Position numbers and translations under genes: made by a program. Below the pieces are notes generated by a model. It did not search any database. It was not told the DNA's origin and was given only the letters and a program-made list of their open reading frames with translations. A stretch of 64,000 nt of DNA from Muribaculaceae bacterium. Its GTDB lineage: Bacteria; Bacteroidota; Bacteroidia; Bacteroidales; Muribaculaceae. Shown piece after piece: positions 32,672-41,185 of the stretch (within the stretch, counting starts at the first letter, position 1; each line of letters begins with the position of its first letter). Location of the stretch: contig JAMPHP010000001.1 of the NCBI GenBank assembly GCA_023663365.1, forward strand, positions 93,282-157,281. The letters run 5' to 3'.

Positions 32672-33504
32672 CGTGCAGTGCTGTCGGCCGGCGTGGCAGT
32701 GCTGTCAGCTATGATTTCGACCGGAGGCAAGATGTGCGGGAGCCTGCGGATGGAGTAGCGGCGCGAGTACTGCTCCGGGTCGAGGCGCTTGCGCACCATG
32801 GCGATGGAGTCGAAGCGCACGGAGGTTCCGGGCCTGTTTGCTCCGGTGAGTACACCGTAGATGCGTGTGGCGTCGAGCAGCGAGTCGGTGTAGACGGGGA
32901 GCTCTTTCCAGCCGTCGCCGGTGAAGTCCTGCGAGATGAAGTCGATGCTGCCGTCGGCATATTCGGCGACAATCTGCCAGGTGCTCTTCTCGGTATTGTT
33001 GAAGGCTTTGGCGCGCCACACATACATGTCGCCGCGCTGCCAGTTCTCATCGCGTGCGAAGTTGAAAGTCATGCTTGCCGTGGGCGAAAAATCGCCGATC
33101 GACACATAGCGGGCGAATGGCCACACGTCCACAGAGTCGCCGGCAATCGACAGGGCTGCCTCTGCCGCGACTTTGTTGCCGCTCTCGATGAGTCGGTGCT
33201 CGAGGATTTCGATGGTGCGGTCGTAGACATCCATATAGTAGCTGATGTTGCGGCCATACCAGAGGAAGGACGAATCGACGGTGGCTGCATCGACACCGTG
33301 ACGGGCGTAGACCGACTGCTTGAAGGCCTGGCGGGCAGAGTCGGAGCGGTAGTCGCGCCGGTTCATGTCGACCACGGCTTCGCCGGTGTGTATGTCGGCC
33401 AGGAGCTGCGCCATCTCCTCGGGCTGAATGATGCCGGAGGGCACTTTCGAGCAGGATGCGCAGGCGACGATGGCTCCAAGGGCTATGCTAATCAGTTTTT
33501 TCAT
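32668..33504 (-). CDS. DUF4296-domain lipoprotein
   Basis: A 278-residue lipoprotein: MKKLISIALGAIVACASCSK gives the signal and lipobox, followed by the DUF4296 core near residues 25-110 (IIQPEEMAQLLADIHTGEAV, FLWYGRNISYYMDVYDRTIE). DUF4296 proteins are a Bacteroidetes family of unknown function, often encoded near lspA as here. The rest is beta-rich without catalytic motifs. The gene overlaps lspA by 17 bp. Confidence 0.88.
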   Translation of the reverse strand: MKKLISIALGAIVACASCSKVPSGIIQPEEMAQLLADIHTGEAVVDMNRRDYRSDSARQAFKQSVYARHGVDAATVDSSFLWYGRNISYYMDVYDRTIEILEHRLIESGNKVAAEAALSIAGDSVDVWPFARYVSIGDFSPTASMTFNFARDENWQRGDMYVWRAKAFNNTEKSTWQIVAEYADGSIDFISQDFTGDGWKELPVYTDSLLDATRIYGVLTGANRPGTSVRFDSIAMVRKRLDPEQYSRRYSIRRLPHILPPVEIIADSTATPADSTAR

Positions 33505-34126
33505 CGGCTTTATAGGCTCCCAAGTACTTGGAATAAAAGAGAATGATAAGAGCCATGCCTACGGTGATGGCTGAGTCGGCGATGTTGAACACGGGGTCGA
33601 AGAAGGAGAACGTGCGCCCGCCAAGCCATGGCATCCATTGCGGCCACTCGAAGGAGAAGAGCGGGAAGTAGAGCATATCGACCACGAGGCCTTGGAAAAT
33701 GCCGCCGTAGCCCTCACCCCAGGGCACAAATGTGGCAAGTTGGGGAGGGAAGGGGTTGGTGAAAATCTCGCCGTAGAACACGCAGTCGATGATGTTGCCG
33801 AAGGCGCCGGCCGTGACCAGGGCTACGCTCACCATATATCCAAGGGGCACGCGGGCATATTTTATCAGGCGGGTGATGTACCACACCAGAGCACCCACGA
33901 GAGCTATGCGGAAAAAGGTGAGCATGAGCTTGCTGCCGAGCTCTATGCCGAATGCCATGCCGTTGTTCTGGATGAAGCGGAGATGAAACCACGGGAGGAG
34001 CTCGAGGTCCTCGCCAAGGTAGAACGACGTCTTCACCCAGATTTTGACAGCCTGGTCGATGATAATTACAAGTGCAATCACCGCCCAAGCGGCCAGCGCC
34101 AGGCGGTGTTTAGGGAGTAGAGTCAT
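33488..34126 (-). CDS. lspA: Lipoprotein signal peptidase (signal peptidase II)
   Basis: Inner-membrane aspartyl protease that removes signal peptides from prolipoproteins. 212 residues with four transmembrane helices, longer than E. coli LspA as usual in Bacteroidetes. The catalytic Asp residues are in TAGAFGNIIDCVFYG and PVFNIADSAITVGM; FIQNNGMAFGIELGSK is the conserved N-terminal box. It is flanked by traR-like and lipoprotein genes, and its product is needed for the many lipoproteins of these bacteria. Confidence 0.95.
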   Translation of the reverse strand: MTLLPKHRLALAAWAVIALVIIIDQAVKIWVKTSFYLGEDLELLPWFHLRFIQNNGMAFGIELGSKLMLTFFRIALVGALVWYITRLIKYARVPLGYMVSVALVTAGAFGNIIDCVFYGEIFTNPFPPQLATFVPWGEGYGGIFQGLVVDMLYFPLFSFEWPQWMPWLGGRTFSFFDPVFNIADSAITVGMALIILFYSKYLGAYKADEKTD

Positions 34127-34128
34127 GA

Positions 34129-34512
34129 TCAGTGACGCGGGTTGTTGTTTTTCTCCTCAACGCAGAGAGTGGCGTGAGGCACCGCTCTCAGGCGCTCCTT
34201 GGGGATGAGCTTGCCGGTGGCGCGGCAGATGCCGTAGGTCTTGTTGTCGATGCGCACCAGAGCCGCCCTGAGGTGGTTGATGAACTGGCGCTGGCGTTCG
34301 GCCAGACGGGCATTAGCCTCTCGCTCGAGGGTGTTGGCACCTTCCTCGAGTACTTTGAACGTAGGCGAAGTGTCGGCGGTGTCGTTTCCGTCGCTGTTGT
34401 TCAGCGAAGCGCAGAGCTCCTCGTAGAGGGCAGTCGCGCGGTCGATTTTCTCGAGTATAATTTGGCGGAACTCTTCGAGCTCGGCGTCGGAGTAGCGGAG
34501 TTGTTCGCTCAT
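34129..34512 (-). CDS. TraR/DksA-family protein with reduced zinc site
   Basis: A 127-residue DksA-like regulator that would bind RNA polymerase through its secondary channel. A helical coiled-coil hairpin (FRQIILEKIDRATALYEELC...LEREANARLAERQRQFINH) is followed by the finger region YGICRATGKLIPKERLRAVP. Only two of the four usual zinc Cys remain (GIC and TLC), as in other Bacteroidetes TraR-like proteins. It lies 2 bp upstream of lspA and downstream of ileS. Confidence 0.92.
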   Translation of the reverse strand: MSEQLRYSDAELEEFRQIILEKIDRATALYEELCASLNNSDGNDTADTSPTFKVLEEGANTLEREANARLAERQRQFINHLRAALVRIDNKTYGICRATGKLIPKERLRAVPHATLCVEEKNNNPRH

Positions 34513-34528
34513 AATTCGGTATTATTTA

Positions 34529-34559
34529 GCGGGGTGCACTATCGGGTAGTGCACCCCGC
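34529..34559 (-). terminator. Perfect 13-bp hairpin between ileS and the traR-like gene
   Basis: GCGGGGTGCACTA (34529-34541) pairs perfectly with TAGTGCACCCCGC (34547-34559), loop 5 nt. No T-tract follows on the minus strand, so it could be a weak terminator, an RNA-processing site or a stabiliser rather than a full stop. Confidence 0.6.
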
Positions 34560-34572
34560 AGATTATGGGTTA

Positions 34573-37500
34573 TTATGCGGGCGTGATCACGGCACCGAGC
34601 TTGAGGTCGTCGATGTCGAGGATTTCGATGTCGCGGTCCTCATGGTCGGCCACCACCACAGAGTCGGCGAGCACCTGGTCGCCGATGTACTTGCCGAAGT
34701 CCTTCACCACCTCTTCGATTTCGGGGCAGGGGAGGAAGAGCAGGTTGATGTGGTCGGTGATGTCGTAGCCACGCTTCTTGCGGATGTTCTGCACGCGGTT
34801 GATTATTTCACGGGCGAGACCCTCGCGGAAGAGCTCGGGAGTGACGGCGATGTCGAGAGCCACGGTGAGTGCTCCTTCGTTTGCCACGAGCCAGCCGGGG
34901 ATGTCCTCGGAGATAATCTTTACGTCGGCGATATCGACGGAGTATTCGGCGCCGTCGATAGTGAGCTTGATGCTGCCTTCGCGCTCGAGCTCGGCAATCT
35001 GCTCACGGTCGAGCGCCTTGATCATGGCGGCGGCCTGCTTCATCTGCTTGCCGAATTTCGGGCCGAGCTTCTTGAAGTCGGGGTCGACGCGCTTGACGAA
35101 CACTTCGTTGTCGGCAGCGACTATTTCAAGTCGCTTCACGTTTACTTCGGTCTTCACGATTGCGGCGATGGCGTCGAGCACTTCTGCTGCATGAGCATCG
35201 GCTGCGGGCACGAGCATCTTGGCCAGCGGCTGGCGCACCTTGATGTTGGCTTTCTTGCGGAGAGAGAGCACGAGCGAGGTGAGTCGCTGGGCTATGTCCA
35301 TGCGCTCTTCGAGTGCGCTGTCGATGGCAGCTTCGTTGACTTTGGGGAAGTCGCTGAGGTGCACCGATTTTGCCTCGGCGGTGCCTTCGGTGAGGTCGCG
35401 GAAGAGGCGGTCGGCGAAGAATGGAGCGACGGGCGCCATGAGCTTGGCCACAGTGAGGAGGCAGGTGTGAAGAGTCTGGTATGCGGCGAGCTTGTCGGAG
35501 TCGAGACCACGGCTCCAGAAGCGCTTGCGGTTGAGGCGCACGTACCAGTTGGAGAGCTTGTCGAGCACGAAGTCGCTGATGGCGCGGGCGGCACGTGTAG
35601 GCTCGTAGTCGTCGAGGGCTTCTTCGACTGTCTTCACCAGGGTGTTGAGCAGCGAGAGAATCCAGCGGTCGAGCTCGGGTCGCTCTGCGAGAGCGACTTC
35701 TGCTTCTGCGCCGGTGAAGCCGTCGACGTTGGCATACATGGCGAAGAAGTTGTAGGTGTTCGAGAGTGTCGAGAAGAACTTGCGCGAAACTTCGGCCACG
35801 CCTTCGGGGTCGTATTTGAGGTTGTCCCAGGGTGAAGAGCTTGAGATCATGTACCAGCGGAGCGGGTCGGAGCCGAATTTCTCGATGGTCTCGAAGGGAT
35901 CGACGGCGTTGCCTTTGCGCTTCGACATCTTCTCGCCGTTCTTATCGAGTACAAGACCGTTGGAAATCACGGCTTTGAAGGCGCAGGAGTCGAACACCAT
36001 AGTGCCGATGGCGTGGAGTGTGAAGAACCATCCGCGAGTCTGGTCGACACCTTCGGCGATGAAGTCGGCGGGGAATACCTCGCGGCCATCGAAGGCGTCT
36101 TTGTTCTCGAAGGGGTAGTGGATCTGGGCGTAGGGCATGGAGCCTGAGTCGAACCACACGTCGATGAGGTCGGTCTCGCGCTTCATCGGCTTGCCCGAGG
36201 GCGATACGAGGATGAAGTCGTCGACGTAGGGGCGGTGCAGGTCGATTTTAGCGTAGTTCTCGGCGGAGTAGTCGCCGGGCACGAAGCCTTTGTCGCGCAG
36301 GGGGTTGCTCTTCATCAGGCCTGCGGCAACCGCTTTGTCGATTTCGGCGTAGAGAGTGGCCACGCTGTCGATGCAGAGCTCTTCGTCGCCGCTCTCGGTG
36401 CGCCAGATAGGCAGGGGAGTGCCCCAGTAGCGGCTGCGCGAGAGGTTCCAGTCCTGAAGATTCTCGAGCCACTTGCCGAAGCGGCCGGTGCCTGTCGATG
36501 CGGGTTTCCACTTGATTTCGGTGTTGAGCTCCATGAGGCGCTCACGCATAGCCGTGGAGCGGATAAACCAGCTGTCGAGGGGGTAGTAGAGCACGGGCTT
36601 GTCGGTTCGCCAGCAGTGGGGGTAGTTGTGCACGTGCTTCTCAATCTTGAATGCTTTGCCTGCGGCTTTGAGGTCCATGCAGATAGCCACATCGAGAGTC
36701 TCGGTGGTGTCGTCGGCCTCGGGGTCGTAGGCGTTCTTCACATATCGGCCGGCCCACTGCGAGTAGAGGGGCACGTCGACGCGCTCGGCCACGAATGCGG
36801 GGTCGAGGTCTTCGATGCGGTAGAAGCGGCCTGTGAGGTCGACCATGGGGCGGATGTTGCCGTCGCGGTCGATGAGGTGGAGCGGGGGCACTCCGGCCTG
36901 CTTCGACACGCGCAAGTCGTCGGCACCGAATGTGCCGGCGATATGTACGATGCCGGTACCGTCGTCGGTGGTTACGTAGTCGCCGGGAATCACGCGGAAA
37001 GCACCTTCGCCGGGGTTGACCCAGGGCAGGAGCTGCTCGTAGTGGAGGCCTACGAGTTCGGAGCCTGGGATTGTGGCCACCACTTCGTAGGGCACGAGTT
37101 TGTCGCCTTTGGAGTAGTCGGCCAGAGCGATGTCTTTAGCCTTGGGGTTGAATATGCTGCCTACGAGGGCTTCGGCCACAGTGACGGTGACGGGCTCGCC
37201 GGAGTAGGGGTTGTAGGTGCGCACGATGCAGTAGTTGATCGAGGGGCCTACGCAGAGAGCGGTGTTGGAGGGCAATGTCCAGGGCGTTGTGGTCCATGCG
37301 AGCATCGCCGGCGTACCCCAACCCTGCATTGCGGGCAGCGGATCGAGCACGGTGAACTGTGCGATGCAAGTGGTGTCTTTCACGTCGCGGTAGCAACCGG
37401 GCTGGTTCAGCTCGTGCGAGCTGAGGCCGGTGCCTGCCGCGGGAGAGTATGGTTGGATTGTGTAGCCCTTGTAGAGCAGGCCTTTGGCGTAGAGTTGTGC

Positions 37501-37992
37501 AAGAAGCCACCACACGCTTTCGATGTAGCGGTTGTCGTAGGTGATGTAGGGGTCGGTGGTGTCAACCCAGTAGCCCATCATATTGGTGAGAGATTCCCAC
37601 TCGCGGGTGTACTTCATCACCTCGCGACGGCAAGCGGCGTTGTACTCGTCGACGGAAATCTTCTTGCCGATGTCTTCTTTGGTAATACCGAGTGAGCGCT
37701 CCACGCCGAGCTCCACGGGCAGACCGTGAGTATCCCACCCGGCTTTGCGCTTCACATGGAAACCCTTCATTGTCTTGTAGCGGCAGAACATATCCTTAAT
37801 GGTACGCGCCATCACGTGGTGAATGCCGGGCATACCATTTGCGGAAGGCGGACCTTCAAAAAAGACGAAAGAAGGAGCGCCATCGCGAAGAGCAACACTC
37901 TGCTCGAAGAGGCGGTCGTCGTTCCACTTTGCGAGCATCTCCTTGTTTAGTGCGGATAAGTTTAGGCCGTTATATTCGTTGAATTTCTTCAT
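34573..37992 (-). CDS. ileS: Isoleucine-tRNA ligase
   Basis: Class I aminoacyl-tRNA synthetase that charges tRNA-Ile and edits misactivated valine. 1139 residues, full length. The HIGH-like motif is in NGMPGIHHVMARTIKDM near residue 50; the CP1 editing domain includes AWTTTPWTLPSNTALCVG and DGTGIVHIAGTFGADD; the KMSKR motif is KMSKRKGNAVDPFE; the C-terminal anticodon-binding domain follows (LDRWILSLLNTLVK). It is the first gene of the ileS-traR-lspA-DUF4296 cluster. Confidence 0.98.
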   Translation of the reverse strand: MKKFNEYNGLNLSALNKEMLAKWNDDRLFEQSVALRDGAPSFVFFEGPPSANGMPGIHHVMARTIKDMFCRYKTMKGFHVKRKAGWDTHGLPVELGVERSLGITKEDIGKKISVDEYNAACRREVMKYTREWESLTNMMGYWVDTTDPYITYDNRYIESVWWLLAQLYAKGLLYKGYTIQPYSPAAGTGLSSHELNQPGCYRDVKDTTCIAQFTVLDPLPAMQGWGTPAMLAWTTTPWTLPSNTALCVGPSINYCIVRTYNPYSGEPVTVTVAEALVGSIFNPKAKDIALADYSKGDKLVPYEVVATIPGSELVGLHYEQLLPWVNPGEGAFRVIPGDYVTTDDGTGIVHIAGTFGADDLRVSKQAGVPPLHLIDRDGNIRPMVDLTGRFYRIEDLDPAFVAERVDVPLYSQWAGRYVKNAYDPEADDTTETLDVAICMDLKAAGKAFKIEKHVHNYPHCWRTDKPVLYYPLDSWFIRSTAMRERLMELNTEIKWKPASTGTGRFGKWLENLQDWNLSRSRYWGTPLPIWRTESGDEELCIDSVATLYAEIDKAVAAGLMKSNPLRDKGFVPGDYSAENYAKIDLHRPYVDDFILVSPSGKPMKRETDLIDVWFDSGSMPYAQIHYPFENKDAFDGREVFPADFIAEGVDQTRGWFFTLHAIGTMVFDSCAFKAVISNGLVLDKNGEKMSKRKGNAVDPFETIEKFGSDPLRWYMISSSSPWDNLKYDPEGVAEVSRKFFSTLSNTYNFFAMYANVDGFTGAEAEVALAERPELDRWILSLLNTLVKTVEEALDDYEPTRAARAISDFVLDKLSNWYVRLNRKRFWSRGLDSDKLAAYQTLHTCLLTVAKLMAPVAPFFADRLFRDLTEGTAEAKSVHLSDFPKVNEAAIDSALEERMDIAQRLTSLVLSLRKKANIKVRQPLAKMLVPAADAHAAEVLDAIAAIVKTEVNVKRLEIVAADNEVFVKRVDPDFKKLGPKFGKQMKQAAAMIKALDREQIAELEREGSIKLTIDGAEYSVDIADVKIISEDIPGWLVANEGALTVALDIAVTPELFREGLAREIINRVQNIRKKRGYDITDHINLLFLPCPEIEEVVKDFGKYIGDQVLADSVVVADHEDRDIEILDIDDLKLGAVITPA

Positions 37993-38015
37993 GGTGGGGG
38001 AAGTAAAAAGTTAAG

Positions 38016-38054
38016 AAAGGGTGTGCCTGCTGTATTTTGCCGGACACACCCTTT
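38016..38054 (-). terminator. Intrinsic terminator of rpsP
   Basis: A 10-bp stem, AAAGGGTGTG at 38016-38025 with CACACCCTTT at 38045-38054, loop 19 nt. It lies 35 bp past the rpsP stop on the minus strand, with a TTTTT tract a few bases beyond. Confidence 0.75.
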
Positions 38055-38088
38055 TTCGGTATCGTGAAGCGCTTTTTGCTGAATGAAA

Positions 38089-38625
38089 TTATTCAGCGGC
38101 GGGAGCTTCGGATTCTTCGGCAGCGGGAGCTGCTTCTGCTTCAGCTGCGGCAGCTGCTGCTGCGGCTTCGGCTTTTTTCTTAGCGACGAGCTCAGCCTTA
38201 GCCTTGTTTACAGCGGCTTCAGCTTCGAGACGCTGCTTGGCTTCGAGCTCACGCTTCGATGCCATGCTTGTCTTGTCGGCATTCACTTTGGCGTCTTTTT
38301 TAGCCTTCCAAGCGTTGAAGCGACGCTCTGCTTCTGCCTGGTCGAATGCGCCCTTCTTGACACCGCCGTTGAGGTGGTTCATCAGGAGTACGCCTTCGTT
38401 GGAGAGAATTGAACGTACGGTGTCGGTAGGTTCGGCACCAACGGTCACCCAATACAAAGCCCGCTCGAAGTTAAGAGTGATTGTAGCAGGATTAGTGTTC
38501 GGATTATAGGAACCTATCCTTTCAATAAATCTACCATCTCGTGGTGCCCTGCTATCGGCGACGACAATAGGATAGAACGCATAGTTCTTGCGACCATGAC
38601 GTTGTAATCTGATTTTTGTTGCCAT
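38089..38625 (-). CDS. rpsP: 30S ribosomal protein S16 with long Ala/Glu tail
   Basis: Small-subunit ribosomal protein, 178 residues, about twice the common bacterial length. The S16 core is residues 1-80 ([50 protein letters not shown]). A charged helical segment and a C-terminal Ala/Glu-rich extension ([19 protein letters not shown]) follow, typical of Bacteroidetes S16 but very Ala-rich here. It stands alone, without the usual rimM-trmD neighbours. Confidence 0.97.
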   Translation of the reverse strand: MATKIRLQRHGRKNYAFYPIVVADSRAPRDGRFIERIGSYNPNTNPATITLNFERALYWVTVGAEPTDTVRSILSNEGVLLMNHLNGGVKKGAFDQAEAERRFNAWKAKKDAKVNADKTSMASKRELEAKQRLEAEAAVNKAKAELVAKKKAEAAAAAAAAEAEAAPAAEESEAPAAE

Positions 38626-38665
38626 TGAAATTAATTAATATTGGTTTTGTATTGTTTAGCGACCG

Positions 38666-38697
38666 CAAAGGTACGTTTTTTTTCTCATTCCGGCAAA
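38666..38697 (-). promoter_or_regulatory. Bacteroidetes promoter of rpsP
   Basis: Minus strand: TTTG (38697-38694), 20-nt spacer, TACCTTTG (38673-38666). The leader is about 36 nt before the ATG at 38625. Confidence 0.8.
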
Positions 38698-38761
38698 TAA
38701 ATGTGAGAGTAAGTTTTTGTGAGTTGTTTATTGGCTTGATAGATAAGGATGTACTCTTTTG

Positions 38762-39124
38762 CTATTCAGGAAAACCGGGCGGTAAATCACGGCCGCTTTC
38801 CATGCGGCGGGCTACTATGATGTCGACGTAGATGCGGGGCAACACGAAGTTGTAGAGGTCGAGTGCGGGGTCGAAGAGGGGAGCGAGCTCGGCGGCGGGG
38901 TATGCGGAGTTGCGGTCGATGCGGTCGAGCACAAAAGTGCTTTGATCCCACTCGGCGGCCAGCTCGATGAGCCTGCCGACCTGTGCGGCGATGTGGTGGA
39001 TAGGGCAGCCGTCGACCCGTATGTGATAGGTGCTGCCGGTCAGCCCCTCGGGCACGCCTGTCACGACAGCTATGTCGTCGGGGTCGCTGAGGGCAAAAGG
39101 TTCGGGAGTGTAGCGAAGAGGCAT
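38762..39124 (-). CDS. Small uncharacterised protein
   Basis: A 120-residue soluble protein starting MPLRYTPEPFALSDPDDIAV. I recognise no domain. It contains HIRVDGCPIHHIAAQVGRLI and an acidic aromatic stretch (LFDPALDLYNFVLPRIYVDI). Codon use fits the GC-rich neighbours, which supports it as coding. It lies between rpsP and the MITE-like element, whose left end is 13 bp upstream of its ATG; no promoter match is seen between them. Confidence 0.6.
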   Translation of the reverse strand: MPLRYTPEPFALSDPDDIAVVTGVPEGLTGSTYHIRVDGCPIHHIAAQVGRLIELAAEWDQSTFVLDRIDRNSAYPAAELAPLFDPALDLYNFVLPRIYVDIIVARRMESGRDLPPGFPE

Positions 39125-39137
39125 ATTAAAAATTATA

Positions 39138-39446
39138 GAGGGTGTTTCAAAATTCTTGTTAATTTTAAGCCGGAGAATTTATTCAGATTTTGTCTTGAAA
39201 CGAAGGAGCATAGCGTGCTATGTGACTGAGTTGAAAGGCAAAAGATGGATGAATTCTCCGAGGCCGAGGGTAATTTCCATTTGTTAAATAACTTGGTCAA
39301 AGATTAAGATTAGCTTTGTATGCCGTCTTTTTGGCTCCTTCGCTCTTCATAATCGGTCGCATAGGAGGCTATGCTCCCGCTTATTCAGAGCGAATTAGCT
39401 CAAAAATCCGGCACTTAAAATTTAACAATAATTTTTAAACACCCTC
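39138..39446. mobile_element. MITE-like element with long terminal inverted repeats
   Basis: A 309-bp noncoding element. Left end 39138-39173 (GAGGGTGTTT...CCGG) and right end 39408-39446 (CCGG...AAACACCCTC) are inverted repeats of about 36-39 bp with few mismatches. Inside there is further dyad symmetry (GGAGCATAGC near 39209, GCTATGCTCC near 39368). No transposase is encoded. Flanks TATA/TTTA would allow a TA target duplication, as with IS630/Tc1-type elements, but this is uncertain. Otherwise 39125-39503 holds only a -7 box. Confidence 0.82.
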
Positions 39447-39487
39447 TTTACTGATGTATAAACGTATGAGCAACGGAAAATATTTGC

Positions 39488-39495
39488 TAATTTTG
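39488..39495 (+). promoter_or_regulatory. Bacteroidetes -7 box directly before the MBOAT gene
   Basis: TAATTTTG, matching TANNTTTG, ends 9 bp before the ATG at 39504, so the leader would be about 3-5 nt. A TTTG -33 box is not seen at the right distance. Confidence 0.5.
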
Positions 39496-39503
39496 CAGCC
39501 GCT

Positions 39504-40982
39504 ATGGAAGAAACTCTCTCTCGATTTGTCGATTTACTACGCTACGATGCCTCCAGCCCGATGCTGTTCAACACGGGCTTGTTCATGATGCTCTTCGTGG
39601 CCTTCCTCGTGCTGTACCAACTCGTGCGGGGCTACCGGCGCGTGAAGATGCTGCTGGTGATAGCTTTCTCGCTGTTCTTCTACTATAAGTCGGGCTCTTG
39701 GTGTGTGCTCATCCTTGCCGGGCTGTGCGTGAGCGACTGGGCTCTCGGGCTTTGGCTCGGTGCTGCGCGAAGCCGCGTGCTGCGCCGCTGCATAGTGGCC
39801 CTCAATGTGGCGGGAAATGTTGGTATGCTCGTCTACTTCAAGTACTTCAATCTTCTTGCCGATGCTTTCAGCAGCATCACGGGTCGCGGCTTCGATCCGC
39901 TCGACGTGCTTCTGCCCGCGGGTATTTCGTTCTTCACCTTCCGCTCGATCAGCTATATAGTAGATGTGTACCGCGGCGATATGGCGCCCTGCCGCAATCT
40001 GCTGAACTATACATTCTTCCTCACTTTCTTTCCGCCACTTCTGGCTGGCCCGGTGGTGCGCGCCAAGGATATGCTGCCGCAGATAGAAGCCAACCCGTCG
40101 GCCACTCCGGCGATGATTTCGGAGGGTCTCTTCCTGATTATGACCGGCCTTGTGAAGAAGGTGGTGATTGCCGACTATATAAGCGGCAACTTCGTGGACC
40201 GCATCTTCGACAATCCGGCGCTCTACACCGGCTTCGAGAACCTTATGGGGGCGATTGGCTTCACCATACAGCTCTACTGCGACTTCTCGGGCTACTCCGA
40301 CATGGCAATCGGCATAGCACTGCTCCTGGGCTACCGCTTCAAGGACAACTTCATGGCGCCGTTCAAGGCTCAGAACCCCACGGAATTCTGGCGCCGATGG
40401 CATATCTCGCTCTCCACATGGCTTCGCGACTACCTCTACATCCCCCTCGGCGGCAACCGCAAGGGTCGCGCGCGGGCTTACTTCAACCAGTTTATCACCA
40501 TGGTGATAGGCGGCTTCTGGCATGGAGCTTCGTGGATGTATATCATCTGGGGTGCCTATCACGGCCTGCTGCTTGTGCTGCATAAGGCCGCGCGGCAGGT
40601 GTGGCGGGTGCCTGAAAGTATGCGAGGCCGGCCCGAGCTGCGCGTTGCCAACATGGCGCTTACCTTCGCCCTCGTAGTGATAGGCTTCACCTTTTTCAGG
40701 GCTCCCTCGCTCGACACGGTGTGGACTATGGCCTCGCAGATTGCCGGTGATTTCCACCCGTCGGTGGCCCCGCAGTTTGTAGAGGGCTACCTGCTCATAG
40801 TGCTCGCCATGGGCATAGGCTATGTGGCTCATATCACGCCCCGCTCATGGACGGTCGAGGCCTCGAATGCTTATGTGTCGCTTGCACCGCTGTGGCAGGC
40901 CATCCTGCTTGCGGCAATAGTCTTTATGGTAATTCAGACCCGCCAAAGCGACCTCGTTCCCTTTATCTATCTTCAGTATTAG
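39504..40982 (+). CDS. MBOAT family membrane O-acyltransferase
   Basis: A 492-residue polytopic inner-membrane protein of the AlgI/DltB type, which transfers acyl groups to extracytoplasmic polysaccharides. About ten hydrophobic helices are visible. Family markers: GISFFTFRSISYIVDVYRG near residue 140, YCDFSGYSDMAIGIALLLG, NPTEFWRRWHISLSTWLRDY, and the catalytic His region GGFWHGASWMYIIWGAYHG. AlgI-type proteins usually work with an SGNH/AlgJ partner, which is not encoded next to it. A terminator follows directly. Confidence 0.94.
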   Translation: MEETLSRFVDLLRYDASSPMLFNTGLFMMLFVAFLVLYQLVRGYRRVKMLLVIAFSLFFYYKSGSWCVLILAGLCVSDWALGLWLGAARSRVLRRCIVALNVAGNVGMLVYFKYFNLLADAFSSITGRGFDPLDVLLPAGISFFTFRSISYIVDVYRGDMAPCRNLLNYTFFLTFFPPLLAGPVVRAKDMLPQIEANPSATPAMISEGLFLIMTGLVKKVVIADYISGNFVDRIFDNPALYTGFENLMGAIGFTIQLYCDFSGYSDMAIGIALLLGYRFKDNFMAPFKAQNPTEFWRRWHISLSTWLRDYLYIPLGGNRKGRARAYFNQFITMVIGGFWHGASWMYIIWGAYHGLLLVLHKAARQVWRVPESMRGRPELRVANMALTFALVVIGFTFFRAPSLDTVWTMASQIAGDFHPSVAPQFVEGYLLIVLAMGIGYVAHITPRSWTVEASNAYVSLAPLWQAILLAAIVFMVIQTRQSDLVPFIYLQY

Positions 40983-41017
40983 GGGTCGCTGCAGTTTACC
41001 TAATTCGACATCATTTC

Positions 41018-41056
41018 AAATCGCTTTGCGCTGAATATCAGCGTGAAGCGATTTTT
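41018..41056 (+). terminator. Intrinsic terminator of the MBOAT gene
   Basis: Long near-perfect stem: AAATCGCTT (41018-41026) with AAGCGATTT (41046-41054) and an inner CGCTGA/TCAGCG pairing, ending in TTTTT. Confidence 0.88.
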
Positions 41057-41108
41057 GCATACTTACCACGACGTGTTACCGCTCAGTGAGTGCTGTGTTT
41101 CTTATTCC

Positions 41109-41116
41109 TAACTTTG
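41109..41116 (+). promoter_or_regulatory. Bacteroidetes -7 box of the beta-glucan operon
   Basis: TAACTTTG, 69 bp before the ATG at 41186. No exact -33 TTTG is at the expected place. Confidence 0.5.
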
Positions 41117-41185
41117 CAGCGTGGGTCGGCATAGTGCCGCTCCCTTTGTGCCATGAAGTAAAAAACCTTAAATATAGAAACGCAG

